A program made the translations under genes and the position numbers. A model generated the notes under the pieces. The model ran no database searches. It saw nothing but the letters and a program-made list of their open reading frames with translations, and was not told where the DNA came from. A stretch of 32,554 nucleotides of DNA from a virus. Location of the stretch: the IMG/VR virus record IMGVR_UViG_3300021087_000046, positions 1 through 32,554 of that record. One strand, written 5' to 3'. This document shows positions 21,338 to 30,580 of the stretch, in pieces; position 1 is the stretch's first letter, and every line of letters begins with the position of its first letter.

Positions 21338-21564
21338 TGAGCTCTGTAATTAGAAAAATAAGTATAGGTTCTGATTACAAAAATGATGCAATGCATTATG
21401 CTGTAAGTCAACAAGTTTACGGAGGTCATACTATATCAGCTATATTGTACTCTGAGGACGATAATTCTTACAGTATATATATTAAAAAGAAAGACGAGAT
21501 AATGCCATGGAAGAAATTTAACTCTAACATGGCTATATCCGTTGAATATGATTTAGAGTATTAA
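21337..21564 (+). CDS. Small hypothetical protein
   Basis: 75 residues: MSSVIRKISIGSDYKNDAMH, YAVSQQVYGGHTISAILYSE, DNSYSIYIKKKDEIMPWKKF, NMAISVEYDLEY. It reads as an alternating beta-sheet domain. Its ATG overlaps the previous stop (TAATG) and its own stop overlaps the next start, so it is a link in a tightly coupled chain leading to the terminase genes. No family known to me; the SYSIYI..K..E..PWKKF block looks conserved-type. Confidence 0.65.
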   Translation: MSSVIRKISIGSDYKNDAMHYAVSQQVYGGHTISAILYSEDDNSYSIYIKKKDEIMPWKKFNSNMAISVEYDLEY

Positions 21565-22169
21565 TGAATAGTTTATTTGAATTTATCGTAAGACCAATAA
21601 ACAAGAGATACGATAACGAGATTAAAGTAGGTGACAAAAGCCTAATAACTAATGCTAATACTGAAGACTTTAAAGCCGTTAGTAACAAAGCTGTGGTAGT
21701 TTCTACTCCATCTGCTTACAATACGTCAATTAAAAGTGGTGATATAGTTATTATACATCATAATGTTTTCAGAAGTTTTTTTGACATTAGAGGCAAGAGA
21801 AAAGATAGTAGGTCTAAATTTATAGATGATCTATATTTTTGCTCACCTGATCAAATATATTTATACAACAATTCTGGTCATTGGAAATCTTTTCAAGATA
21901 GATGTTTTGTAAAACCATTGCTAGATAATAATGATCTAACGCTGGATAAAGAAAGAAAGCTTATAGGAATACTAAAATATGGTAATAGTTCCTTAGAAGC
22001 CGTTAAAATCGTTCCTGGAGACCTAGTAGGCTATACGCCTTACGGTGAGTTTGAATTTATAATTGATGGAGAACGATTATATTGTATGAAATCAAATGAT
22101 ATTGTAATTAAATATGAATATAAAGGAGACGAAGAGGAATATAATCCAAGCTGGGCAAACAGCAGTTGA
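21564..22169 (+). CDS. Double-length GroES-like protein
   Basis: 201 residues. Both halves carry a GroES-like pattern. First half: AVVVSTPSAYNTSIKSGDIVI, IHHNVFRSFFDIRGK, YFCSPDQIYLY. Second half: CFVKPLLD, IGILKYGNS, VKIVPGDLVGYTPYGEF, FIIDGERLYCMKSNDIVIKYE. In each, a GD.V strand is followed by a loop and a closing (P/N)-D/Q-I strand, as in the co-chaperonin barrel. No obvious mobile loop with a hydrophobic tripeptide is seen. I think marine phages carry relatives annotated as GroES. Its place just before the terminase genes hints at a packaging or capsid role rather than general folding. Confidence 0.62.
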   Translation: MNSLFEFIVRPINKRYDNEIKVGDKSLITNANTEDFKAVSNKAVVVSTPSAYNTSIKSGDIVIIHHNVFRSFFDIRGKRKDSRSKFIDDLYFCSPDQIYLYNNSGHWKSFQDRCFVKPLLDNNDLTLDKERKLIGILKYGNSSLEAVKIVPGDLVGYTPYGEFEFIIDGERLYCMKSNDIVIKYEYKGDEEEYNPSWANSS

Positions 22170-22386
22170 AGAGTTGATAAAAGTGGCTAAAGAAGCTATT
22201 GTAGACTCTGACGACGATATATCTGCTGATAGATTAAAAAACGCAGCAGCTACAAAAAAACTAGCTATTTTTGATGCTTTTGAGATATTAAAACGTATCG
22301 AAGACGAAGAGAATATGCTTAACGAGAAACCTATAGAAAAGAAGGAGAAGACTTTCAAGGGGTTTGCAGAAGGAAGATCTAAGTAA
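22114..22386 (+). CDS. Possible small terminase subunit
   Basis: 90 residues from the ATG at 22114, overlapping the previous gene by 56 nt; a later non-ATG start is possible because residues 1-12 are coded inside that gene. The body is helical: IIQAGQTAVEELIKVAKEAI, DDDISADRLKNAAATKKLAI, FDAFEILKRIEDEENML. It ends with a 1-nt overlap into the large terminase. Position and helical make-up suit a small terminase, the DNA-recognition subunit, but no helix-turn-helix is clear. It might instead be a packaging accessory factor. Confidence 0.6.
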   Translation: MNIKETKRNIIQAGQTAVEELIKVAKEAIVDSDDDISADRLKNAAATKKLAIFDAFEILKRIEDEENMLNEKPIEKKEKTFKGFAEGRSK

Positions 22387-24596
22387 TGTACGAGCAATCA
22401 CTATATAAAGTACTACCTAATTATATTAAACCTAAGGTTATAAATAAAAAGAATAGATATAACAAATGGGTGTACGGTTATGATAAGGAGTTTGATATGA
22501 TCGTTATCAGTAAAACTGGTAAAATAGGGGAAATATATGAAATACAAAACATTAAAATAGCTTTACCAAAAGAAGATGATGTTGTTAAATTCGAGGGAGA
22601 TAGATGGAGGCATACTGAGTACCCAAAAGAGCTTTCAAAAATAAAATCAGTATTCGATTGGGATGAATACCCTACGCAATTTAAAGAAAAATGGTATGAA
22701 TATATTGACAAAGAATTTAAGAGACGTGAAGAAGGTTTTTGGTTTTTTAACAAAGACAAGCCTTCTTATATTACTGGTACTCATTACATGTACCTGCAGT
22801 GGTCCAAAATTGATATTGGGCAGCCAGACTTTAGGGAGTCAAACAGATTATTCTACATATTCTGGGAAGCTTGTAAAGCGGACATCAGGTGTTATGGAAT
22901 GTCATATCTCAAAAACAGACGTTCTGGCTTTTCATTCATGGCGTCAGGAGAGACTGTTAATATGGCGACCATATCGTCGGATTCACGGTTTGGAATTTTG
23001 TCCAAATCTGGAGCCGATGCTAAGAAAATGTTCACAGATAAGGTTGTACCCATTTCTGTTAACTATCCCTTCTTCTTTAAACCGATCCAAGACGGTATGG
23101 ACAGGCCGAAGACGGAACTCGCCTATCGCGTCCCCGCCTCGAAACTTACCAGAAAATCCATCACTGAAACCTCTAAAGCCGAAACACTTGATGGGCTCGA
23201 CACCACGGTTGACTGGAAAAACACAGGTGATAACGCCTACGATGGAGAAAAACTAAGATTACTAGTACATGATGAAAGTGGAAAATGGGAGAGGCCAAAT
23301 AATATATTAAATAACTGGCGAGTTACAAAAACGTGTTTAAGACTAGGTTCTAGAATTATAGGTAAGTGTATGATGGGTAGTACGTCAAACGCTTTAGATA
23401 AAGGTGGTGAGAATTTTAAAAAGTTATATTATGATTCTGATGCAACAAAAAGAAACCGCAACGGTCAGACTAGCTCGGGACTATATAGTTTGTTCATTCC
23501 TATGGAATGGAACTACGAAGGATTCATTGATTCTTATGGATTACCTGTATTCGATACACCCAAGGAAAATGTTTTAGATCCTCTAGGCGATGTTATAAGT
23601 CAAGGAGTTATAGAGCATTGGCAGAATGAAGTTGATGGTTTGAAAGATGATCAAGATGGGTTAAATGAATACTATAGACAGTTCCCGCGAACAGAGGAAC
23701 ACGCTTTTAGAGACGAAGCTAAAGAATCTTTATTTAATCTAACTAAAATATATCAACAGATAGACTACAACGCTGATCTGCATAACACTTCTACGATAAC
23801 AACGGGTAGTTTTATGTGGGAAAACGGAATAAAAGATAGTAGGGTATTATTCTATCCAAATAGAGATGGAAGGTTTAGAATATCATGGGTTCCACCTGTT
23901 AACCTACAGAATAGAGTAATAATAAAAAACGGTATTAAATACCCTGGTAATGACCACTGCGGAGCTTTTGGCTGTGATAGTTATGATATATCAGGTACTG
24001 TCGACAAAAGAGGTTCTAACGGATCTCTACATGGTTTAACAAAGTTTTCTATGGAAAACGTACCACCTAATTTATTTTTTTTAGAATATATAGCTAGACC
24101 TCAGACTGCTGAGATATTTTTTGAAGATGTATTAATGGCATGCGTATTTTACGGTATGCCTATATTAGCAGAAAATAACAAACCTAGATTATTATATCAT
24201 TTTAAAAGAAGAGGTTATAGAGGTTTTTCAATGAATAGACCAGATAAAGTATATAATAAATTGTCTGTAACTGAAAGAGAAATAGGTGGAGTACCTAACT
24301 CCAGTGAAGATATGAAACAGTCGCACGCAGCAGCTATAGAAACATATATAGAAGAAAACGTAGGTAACACACCTAATGGTTATGGTAATATGTATTTTCA
24401 AAGAACACTGGAAGACTGGGCTAAATTCAACATAAACAATAGAACAAAGCACGATGCCTCCATAAGTTCAGGTCTAGCTATAATGGCTTGTAACAAGAAT
24501 AGATACACACCTGTAGCGAGAAGAGAGCGTAAAAATATAGATTTAGGTATAAAACGATACGATAATAAAGGAACATCGTCAAAAATTATAAGATAA
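22386..24596 (+). CDS. terL: Terminase large subunit (packaging ATPase/nuclease)
   Basis: 736 residues, longer than most terminases. ATPase: a modified Walker A LKNRRSGFSF (about 175-184), Walker B LLVHDESG with Asp296-Glu297, and coupling motif MMGSTSNA (329-336). Nuclease (RNase H fold): candidate acidic residues Asp531 in FGCDSYDISG, Glu596 in PILAENNK and Asp690 in KHDASISS. The enzyme pumps DNA into the prohead through the portal and cuts the concatemer. It follows the possible small terminase with a 1-nt overlap and directly abuts the portal start. Codons from about 22970 to 23230 are unusually C-rich compared with the rest of the gene. Confidence 0.93.
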   Translation: MYEQSLYKVLPNYIKPKVINKKNRYNKWVYGYDKEFDMIVISKTGKIGEIYEIQNIKIALPKEDDVVKFEGDRWRHTEYPKELSKIKSVFDWDEYPTQFKEKWYEYIDKEFKRREEGFWFFNKDKPSYITGTHYMYLQWSKIDIGQPDFRESNRLFYIFWEACKADIRCYGMSYLKNRRSGFSFMASGETVNMATISSDSRFGILSKSGADAKKMFTDKVVPISVNYPFFFKPIQDGMDRPKTELAYRVPASKLTRKSITETSKAETLDGLDTTVDWKNTGDNAYDGEKLRLLVHDESGKWERPNNILNNWRVTKTCLRLGSRIIGKCMMGSTSNALDKGGENFKKLYYDSDATKRNRNGQTSSGLYSLFIPMEWNYEGFIDSYGLPVFDTPKENVLDPLGDVISQGVIEHWQNEVDGLKDDQDGLNEYYRQFPRTEEHAFRDEAKESLFNLTKIYQQIDYNADLHNTSTITTGSFMWENGIKDSRVLFYPNRDGRFRISWVPPVNLQNRVIIKNGIKYPGNDHCGAFGCDSYDISGTVDKRGSNGSLHGLTKFSMENVPPNLFFLEYIARPQTAEIFFEDVLMACVFYGMPILAENNKPRLLYHFKRRGYRGFSMNRPDKVYNKLSVTEREIGGVPNSSEDMKQSHAAAIETYIEENVGNTPNGYGNMYFQRTLEDWAKFNINNRTKHDASISSGLAIMACNKNRYTPVARRERKNIDLGIKRYDNKGTSSKIIR

Positions 24597-26987
24597 ATGA
24601 AAGTATACACCAATGGTAATAGCTCTTTCCCTAGCCAAGTAGTTAGCGATGAAGTAAAAGCAAGCTTAGATTATGGTATTCAAGTAGCTAGAGCTATCGA
24701 GGGAGAGTGGTTTCAAGAAGGTCGTTCTGGCAACAGATACGCTCAAAGCTACAGCAACTACCATCAACTTAGATTGTATGCTAGAGGTGAACAATCTATA
24801 GCGAAGTACAAAGACGAGTTATCAATAAATGGTGATTTATCTTACTTAAATTTAGACTGGAAGCCTGTACCAGTTATACCTAAGTTCGTAGACATTGTTG
24901 TTAATGGAATGTCTAATAAAGAATACGATATAGTTGCTTACGCACAAGATCCTGAAAGTCAAAAGAAAAGAACAGACCACGCTAATGAAATAGCGGCTGA
25001 TATGGTTGCTCAAGATTTAATACAGCAAGCTAAAGAAAATACTGGAGTAGATTTTTCAAGATCTAAATTAAACCAAGATGAATTACCTTCTAATCTTGAA
25101 GAGTTAGAATTACATATGCAACTCTCCTATAAACAAGGTGTTGAAGTTGCTGAAGAAGAAGTTATAAACAACACTTTAGCTAGGAATAAATATAATCTAA
25201 CTAGGCGTAGATTAAACTACGATCTAACTGTTTTAGGTATAGCTGCAGTTAAAACAGGTTTTAATCCTTCAAATGGAGTAACTATAGACTACGTTGACCC
25301 AGCTTATATGGTTTACTCGTACACTGAAGATCCTAACTTTGAAGACATATACTATGTTGGTGAAGTAAAATCTATAACTATATCTGAATTAAAAAAGCAG
25401 TTTCCTCATATAACAGAGGAAGAGCTAGATTCTATACAGAAAATGCCTGGTAACTCTCAATACATAACGGGTTGGGGTAATTACGATTCAAACACTGTGC
25501 AAGTTATGTATTTTGAATATAAGACTTACATGAACCAAGTGTTTAAAATAAAGACTACAGATAGTGGTTTAGAAAAAGCTATAGAAAAAACAGATAGTTT
25601 TAATCCACCATCTAATGATAATTTTGAAAGAGTAAGTAGAAGTATAGAAGTTTTATACACTGGTGCTAAGATTTTAGGTAACAACCACATGCTAGAATGG
25701 AAGCTAGCAGAGAATATGTCTAGACCTTATGCTGATACCACAAAGGTAGAAATGAATTACTCTATATGTGCTCCTAGGGTATACAAAGGAAGAATAGAGT
25801 CTGTGGTAAGTAGAATAACTGGTTTTGCTGATATGATTCAATTGACTCACTTAAAACTTCAGCAAGTAATGTCTAGAATAGTACCAGATGGTGTATTCTT
25901 AGATATGGACGGTTTAGCCGAAGTTGATTTAGGTAACGGTACAACGTATAATCCAGCAGAAGCATTAAACATGTATTTCCAAACAGGATCTGTTGTGGGT
26001 AGATCACTTACACAAGACGGATCTTTAAACGCTGGTAAAATACCTATTCAAGAATTAGCGTCATCCTCAGGACAATCTAAAATACAAAGTTTAATAGGTA
26101 CTTATCAGTACTATTTACAAATGATAAGAGATGTGACTGGTTTGAACGAAGCGAGAGATGCTTCTACTCCAGACAAAGACTCGTTGTTAGGTTTACAAAA
26201 AATGGCTGTAAATGCTTCCAACACAGCAACTAGACATTTGATGCAGGCTCAGTTATTTTTAACTTTAAGAGTATGTGAAAATATATCTTTAAAAATTGCA
26301 GATTCCCTATCATATCCATTAACAGCTAACTCATTAAAGCAAAGTATATCTAACTATAACTTTCAAACGCTTAAAGAAATTGAAAATTTAAATCTACACG
26401 ATTTTGGTATATACTTAGAGCTAGAGCCTGACGAAGAAGAAAAAGCTAAACTAGAGCAGAATTTACAAATAGCATTACAAACTCAAGGCATAGATCTTGA
26501 CGATGCAATAGATATAAGACAGGTTAGAAATTTAAAGATGGCTAACCAGTTATTAAAACTTAAAAAGAAGAAGCGTCATCAATTAAAGATGGCTGAGCAA
26601 CAAGCTAATATTCAAGCTCAAGCGCAAGCAAATGCTCAAGCAGCTGAGAAAGCTGCAATGGCTGAGGTACAAAAACAACAAGCACTCACTCAGGAAAAAG
26701 TAAGTGTAGAGCAAGCTAAATCACAGTTTGAAATACAAAGAATGCAAACTGAAGCTCAAATAAAAAGAGAGCTTATGGCTGAAGAATTTAAATATCAGTT
26801 TCAGTTAGCTAAAATAAAACTAGACGCTGAGAAAAGTAAAGAAGCTGAAATAGAAGATCGTAAAGACGAGAGAACAAGAATACAAGCTACACAGCAATCA
26901 AAAATGATAGCTCAAAGACAAAACGATGAGCTACCTAAGGATTTTGAATCATCAGGTTTTGATGACTTAAACGGTTTCGGTTTGTAG
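24597..26987 (+). CDS. Portal protein
   Basis: 796 residues. The ATG directly follows the terminase stop. The N-terminal two-thirds fit a podovirus-type portal: YSNYHQLRLYARGEQSIAKY, PVIPKFVDIVVNGM, YDLTVLGIAAVKTGF, VDPAYMVYSYTEDP, and later DMIQLTHLKLQQVMSRI, QYYLQMIRDVTGLNEARD. Residues about 640-780 form a long Gln/Ala/Lys-rich coiled coil (QQANIQAQAQANAQAAEKAA), which would be the C-terminal barrel or crown extension. It forms the twelve-fold DNA gate at one capsid vertex. The assignment relies on position, length and these patterns. Confidence 0.88.
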   Translation: MKVYTNGNSSFPSQVVSDEVKASLDYGIQVARAIEGEWFQEGRSGNRYAQSYSNYHQLRLYARGEQSIAKYKDELSINGDLSYLNLDWKPVPVIPKFVDIVVNGMSNKEYDIVAYAQDPESQKKRTDHANEIAADMVAQDLIQQAKENTGVDFSRSKLNQDELPSNLEELELHMQLSYKQGVEVAEEEVINNTLARNKYNLTRRRLNYDLTVLGIAAVKTGFNPSNGVTIDYVDPAYMVYSYTEDPNFEDIYYVGEVKSITISELKKQFPHITEEELDSIQKMPGNSQYITGWGNYDSNTVQVMYFEYKTYMNQVFKIKTTDSGLEKAIEKTDSFNPPSNDNFERVSRSIEVLYTGAKILGNNHMLEWKLAENMSRPYADTTKVEMNYSICAPRVYKGRIESVVSRITGFADMIQLTHLKLQQVMSRIVPDGVFLDMDGLAEVDLGNGTTYNPAEALNMYFQTGSVVGRSLTQDGSLNAGKIPIQELASSSGQSKIQSLIGTYQYYLQMIRDVTGLNEARDASTPDKDSLLGLQKMAVNASNTATRHLMQAQLFLTLRVCENISLKIADSLSYPLTANSLKQSISNYNFQTLKEIENLNLHDFGIYLELEPDEEEKAKLEQNLQIALQTQGIDLDDAIDIRQVRNLKMANQLLKLKKKKRHQLKMAEQQANIQAQAQANAQAAEKAAMAEVQKQQALTQEKVSVEQAKSQFEIQRMQTEAQIKRELMAEEFKYQFQLAKIKLDAEKSKEAEIEDRKDERTRIQATQQSKMIAQRQNDELPKDFESSGFDDLNGFGL

Positions 26988-27038
26988 TAAACAGCTTTAA
27001 ATAAAAGCAAATTTTCAATTATTTAATTATATTATATT

Positions 27039-28190
27039 ATGTCACAAGAAAAACAAGAAGGAGAGTTCTCCTTAAAAGGTAAAAAAACTAAACCTAAAAA
27101 TCTAGGTAAAACACAGGATGGACCTATAAAAGTAGATCTATCTAAAAGCGATGAAGAGCCGGAAGTTACTAAAGTAGTAATTGATACTGAAGACGATCAA
27201 GTTGAAGAAGTTGTTGAAAAGGTTGTTGAAGAAGAAATCAAACAAGAACAAGAGGTTGTTCAAGAAGACACGCCTATTATACAAGAGGTTACTGATGAAA
27301 CCGTACAAGATGAGGTTGAGGTTTTAGAAGAGCAGTTAGAGCAGGCTGTAGTCGAGCAGAGCGCTGGAATTGATTTACCAGAAAACATTGAAAAGTTAGT
27401 TTCTTTTATGAAAGAGACTGGCGGCACGATTAACGACTACGTTAGATTAAATGCTGACTATTCTAATATTGACAACGACACATTATTAAAAGAATATTAT
27501 AAAAAAACAAAGCCTTACTTAGACAGTGAGGACGTAAGTCTACTACTCGAAGATTTTTCATATGATGAAGATATAGACGAGGAAAGAGACATCCGCAAGA
27601 AGAAACTTGCGTTTAAAGAAGAAGTTGCAAAAGCCAAAAACTTTCTAGAGCAAACAAAGAGTAAATACTACGACGAGATCAAGTTGAGACCGGGCGTAAC
27701 TCAAGAGCAAAAGAAAGCTACTGACTTTTTCAATAGATATAACGAAGAGCAAAGCAAAGCCGAGCAACAACACGAGTCATTCAAAAACCAAACTAAAAAA
27801 CTATTCTCACAAGATTTCAAAGGTTTTGATTTCAATTTAGGAGAAAAGAAATTCAGGTATGGCGTGAAGGATCCTGGTAAAGTTGCAGAAACCCAGTCAA
27901 ACATTAGTAACATCGTAGGGAAGTTCCTTAATAGTGATGGTAGTGTTAAAGACCCAGTGGGTTACCACAAAGCTATGTACGCTGCTGCTAATGTCGATAC
28001 TATTGCTAATCATTTTTACGAACAAGGAAAAGCTGACGCTGTCAAACAAGTTATAGATAGCTCAAAAAATCCAAGTCAAACCTTAAGGCAATCGCCTCAA
28101 ACAGGTTTTAAAGATGGTATCAAAGTAAAGGTGTTAAATGAAGGTGCTTTAAGTTCGTCGAAATTAAAAATAAAAAAAATAAAAATTTAA
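27039..28190 (+). CDS. Putative capsid scaffold protein
   Basis: 383 residues lying between portal and major capsid genes, the classic scaffold position. Residues about 35-110 are extremely acidic, Glu/Val repeats (EEVVEKVVEEEIKQEQEVVQ); the middle is helical and charged (AFKEEVAKAKNFLEQTKSKY, NRYNEEQSKAEQQHESFKNQ), and the C-terminus is short and basic (SSKLKIKKIKI), which suits the capsid-binding end of scaffolds. It likely guides prohead assembly and then leaves. No protease motif is seen. The 51-bp AT-rich leader is one of the larger gaps in this block. Confidence 0.75.
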   Translation: MSQEKQEGEFSLKGKKTKPKNLGKTQDGPIKVDLSKSDEEPEVTKVVIDTEDDQVEEVVEKVVEEEIKQEQEVVQEDTPIIQEVTDETVQDEVEVLEEQLEQAVVEQSAGIDLPENIEKLVSFMKETGGTINDYVRLNADYSNIDNDTLLKEYYKKTKPYLDSEDVSLLLEDFSYDEDIDEERDIRKKKLAFKEEVAKAKNFLEQTKSKYYDEIKLRPGVTQEQKKATDFFNRYNEEQSKAEQQHESFKNQTKKLFSQDFKGFDFNLGEKKFRYGVKDPGKVAETQSNISNIVGKFLNSDGSVKDPVGYHKAMYAAANVDTIANHFYEQGKADAVKQVIDSSKNPSQTLRQSPQTGFKDGIKVKVLNEGALSSSKLKIKKIKI

Positions 28191-28209
28191 CATTTAAAAT
28201 CATTTAAAA

Positions 28210-29646
28210 ATGGCATTAAACAACGCATTCGGTTCAATTAAACCGAGTCAAAAACAACAATTATTGTCTGACAACTATTTAAGTTTTACAGACGGATCAG
28301 GAAACGATTTTGCACAACAATATCTACCTGAAATTTATGAACAAGAAGTAGAGCGTTACGGAAACAGAACATTATCTGGATTCTTACGTATGGTAGGTGC
28401 TGAAATGCCTATGACTTCTGATCAAGTAGTATGGTCTGAGCAAAACAGATTACATATTGCTTATAACGGTGTAACTGTTGCATCTGCTACTACTTTAACA
28501 TTTGCATTAGATGCTGCTAGTGGAGAAGACTTTGTAGGAAATGTAATTTCTAAAAACGATACTATCGTTGTTATGGATCCTTCTAATGGGCTTGAAGTAA
28601 CTGCTTTAGTAATAGACAGTGTTGACACCTCTGCTACTTTAGCTACTCTTACAGTTGCTACTTACACCGGAGCTGATCTTGACGCTACTTTTAACGTTGC
28701 TGATACTGGACTTAAGATATTCGTATATGGATCTGAGTATAAGAAAGGAACTGGAGATGCTGACATCAAATCAATCACTCCTTCGTTCACTCAATTCTCT
28801 AACTCACCTATCATCATTAAAGATAAATACGCTATCTCTGGATCTGACGCTGCTCAGATTGGATGGGTAGAAGTTGCTACTGAAGATGGAACTGGAGGGT
28901 ATTTATGGTATCTAAAAGCTGAGTCTGAAACTAGACTACGTTTTGAGGACTACTTAGAAATGTCTGTAGTTGAAGGAACTAAAGCTGCTGCTGGATCAGG
29001 TGTTGCTGCTATCGCTGGTGATACAAAGTACAAAGGAACTGAAGGTTTATTTGCTGCTGTAAAATCAAGAGGTAATATCTTTGCTGGGTTCGCGCCTGCT
29101 GCTGGAGTATTAACTGAATTTGACCAAATTCTTAAAAACTTAGATACTCAAGGAGCTATCGAAGAGAATATGTTATTCGTTAATCGTCAACTTTCTTTAA
29201 CTATTGACAACATGTTAGGTGGAGTATCTGCTGGACCAAATGGTGGTGTTGCTTATGGATTATTTGAAAATTCAGAGGATATGGCATTAAACTTAGGTTT
29301 CTCAGGATTCAGAAGAGGTTCTTATGACTTCTACAAAACTGACTGGAAGTACTTAAACGATGCATCTACAAGAGGAGCTGTTGCTGAATCAGGTATCGAA
29401 GGTATCTTAGTACCAGCTGGAACTTCTACTGTTTATGATCAAATCCTAGGAACTAACATCAGACGTCCATTCTTGCACGTACGTTATAGAGCATCTCAAA
29501 GTGATGACAGACGTATGAAGTCTTGGTTAACTGGATCTGTTGGAGGAGCTTACACTTCTGATCTTGATGCAATGGAAGTACACTTCCTTTCTGAAAGATG
29601 TTTATGTGTACAAGCTGCGAACAACTTCGTATTGTTCACTGACTAA
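28210..29646 (+). CDS. Major capsid protein
   Basis: 478 residues. N-terminal helix SIKPSQKQQLLSDNYLSF is followed by YLPEIYEQEVERYGNRTLSG and FLRMVGAEMPMTSDQVVWSE, which I recognise as the N-arm and E-loop start of HK97-type capsid proteins in marine and crAss-like phages. A variable beta insertion (about 90-190) precedes the A and P domains; the end is SDLDAMEVHFLSERCLCVQA. Position after the scaffold supports the call. Codon choice looks uniform (GCT, GGA, TCT, ACT), suggesting high expression. The leader ATTTAAAATCATTTAAAAATGG is A-rich. Hairpins follow the stop. Confidence 0.9.
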   Translation: MALNNAFGSIKPSQKQQLLSDNYLSFTDGSGNDFAQQYLPEIYEQEVERYGNRTLSGFLRMVGAEMPMTSDQVVWSEQNRLHIAYNGVTVASATTLTFALDAASGEDFVGNVISKNDTIVVMDPSNGLEVTALVIDSVDTSATLATLTVATYTGADLDATFNVADTGLKIFVYGSEYKKGTGDADIKSITPSFTQFSNSPIIIKDKYAISGSDAAQIGWVEVATEDGTGGYLWYLKAESETRLRFEDYLEMSVVEGTKAAAGSGVAAIAGDTKYKGTEGLFAAVKSRGNIFAGFAPAAGVLTEFDQILKNLDTQGAIEENMLFVNRQLSLTIDNMLGGVSAGPNGGVAYGLFENSEDMALNLGFSGFRRGSYDFYKTDWKYLNDASTRGAVAESGIEGILVPAGTSTVYDQILGTNIRRPFLHVRYRASQSDDRRMKSWLTGSVGGAYTSDLDAMEVHFLSERCLCVQAANNFVLFTD

Positions 29647-29651
29647 CACAA

Positions 29652-29695
29652 GGGTAAATTACTGTAATTTTTACCCTCGTTAATTAAACGGGGGT
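29652..29695 (+). terminator. Overlapping hairpins after the capsid gene
   Basis: Two hairpins share a central ACCC (29673-29676). The first pairs GGGTAAA (29652-29658) with TTTACCC (29670-29676), extended by TTA/TAA. The second pairs ACCC with GGGT (29692-29695) and CGTT with AACG around AATTA. They cannot form together. A T-rich but interrupted tract follows. They probably end or attenuate part of the capsid message. Confidence 0.5.
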
Positions 29696-29734
29696 AATTA
29701 TTACTTTTATTAAATTATTAAATTTTATTATATC

Positions 29735-30562
29735 ATGGCAAATCAAGCTAAAAAAGCAGTAACTAAAACTGAGGTTGCACCTCAACCAATTACACCAAAA
29801 AAAGTAAAAGTAGAACCAGCTAAACCTAGTTGGGAAATAAAAGATAGAACCTATATTTTAAAAGGTTCATTTACTCCACTAACGTTAACACTACCGTCTA
29901 GGCATTCTGCTAGATTTCCTTTATTGTGGTTTGACGAAGAAACTGGAGAACAAAAAGAATTAAGATATGCTACAAATCAAAATTCACCACTCGTGGAAGA
30001 GCAGAAAGGTGAATCAACACTTGGGCATGTTATGTTTAAAAATGGTACTTTATTTGTACCTAAACAAAAACAAAATTTACAGAAACTACTATCTATATAT
30101 CACCCGGCTTTAAACGGTAAATATTACGAGTTTAGTAAAGTTGAAAAAGCTAATGATGATCTAGTTTATTTAGAGATGGAGATTGAAGCTTTAAATGCTG
30201 CTAAATCTATGGACATCGATCAAGCAGAAGCTATATTGAGGGTAGAGGTAGGATCTGAAGTATCTAAAATGACTAGTAGAGAGATAAAAAGAGATCTGAT
30301 GATGTTTGCTAAAAGAAATCCAGATTTATTTATCGATCTAGCCAATGATGAAAACGTACAGTTAAGAAATTTTGCTATTAAAGCAACAGAAGCAGCTATA
30401 ATCAAGCTGTCTGCAGACCAAAGAACATTTGTTTGGGCTTCTAATGGTAAAAAACTTATGACAGTACCTTTCGACGAGCATCCATACTCAGCTATGGCAG
30501 CTTTCTTTAAGACAGATGAAGGGTTGGAAATTTTTAAATCTATAGAGAAAAAGTTTCTATAA
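29735..30562 (+). CDS. Hypothetical head-region protein
   Basis: 275 residues. A Lys/Pro/Ala-rich flexible N-terminus (about 1-33) is followed by a beta-rich part (RTYILKGSFTPLTLTLPSRH, FPLLWFDEETGEQKELRYAT) and a helical C-terminal part (DLVYLEMEIEALNAAKSMDI, MTSREIKRDLMMFAKRNPDL, QLRNFAIKATEAAIIKLSAD). The position directly after the capsid gene and between two hairpins suggests a stoichiometric virion or head-completion protein. No catalytic motif. The DQAEAIL and SREIKRDLMMFAKRNP pieces look like a conserved phage family of unknown role. Confidence 0.68.
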   Translation: MANQAKKAVTKTEVAPQPITPKKVKVEPAKPSWEIKDRTYILKGSFTPLTLTLPSRHSARFPLLWFDEETGEQKELRYATNQNSPLVEEQKGESTLGHVMFKNGTLFVPKQKQNLQKLLSIYHPALNGKYYEFSKVEKANDDLVYLEMEIEALNAAKSMDIDQAEAILRVEVGSEVSKMTSREIKRDLMMFAKRNPDLFIDLANDENVQLRNFAIKATEAAIIKLSADQRTFVWASNGKKLMTVPFDEHPYSAMAAFFKTDEGLEIFKSIEKKFL

Positions 30563-30580
30563 CATGTAATACTAATATAT

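Noticed and set aside
22663-23256. Alternative frame of 197 codons within the terminase gene
   Set aside because: The terminase frame carries the ATPase motifs through this region; the alternative has no recognisable features. Only the codon patch it overlaps was kept as a finding.
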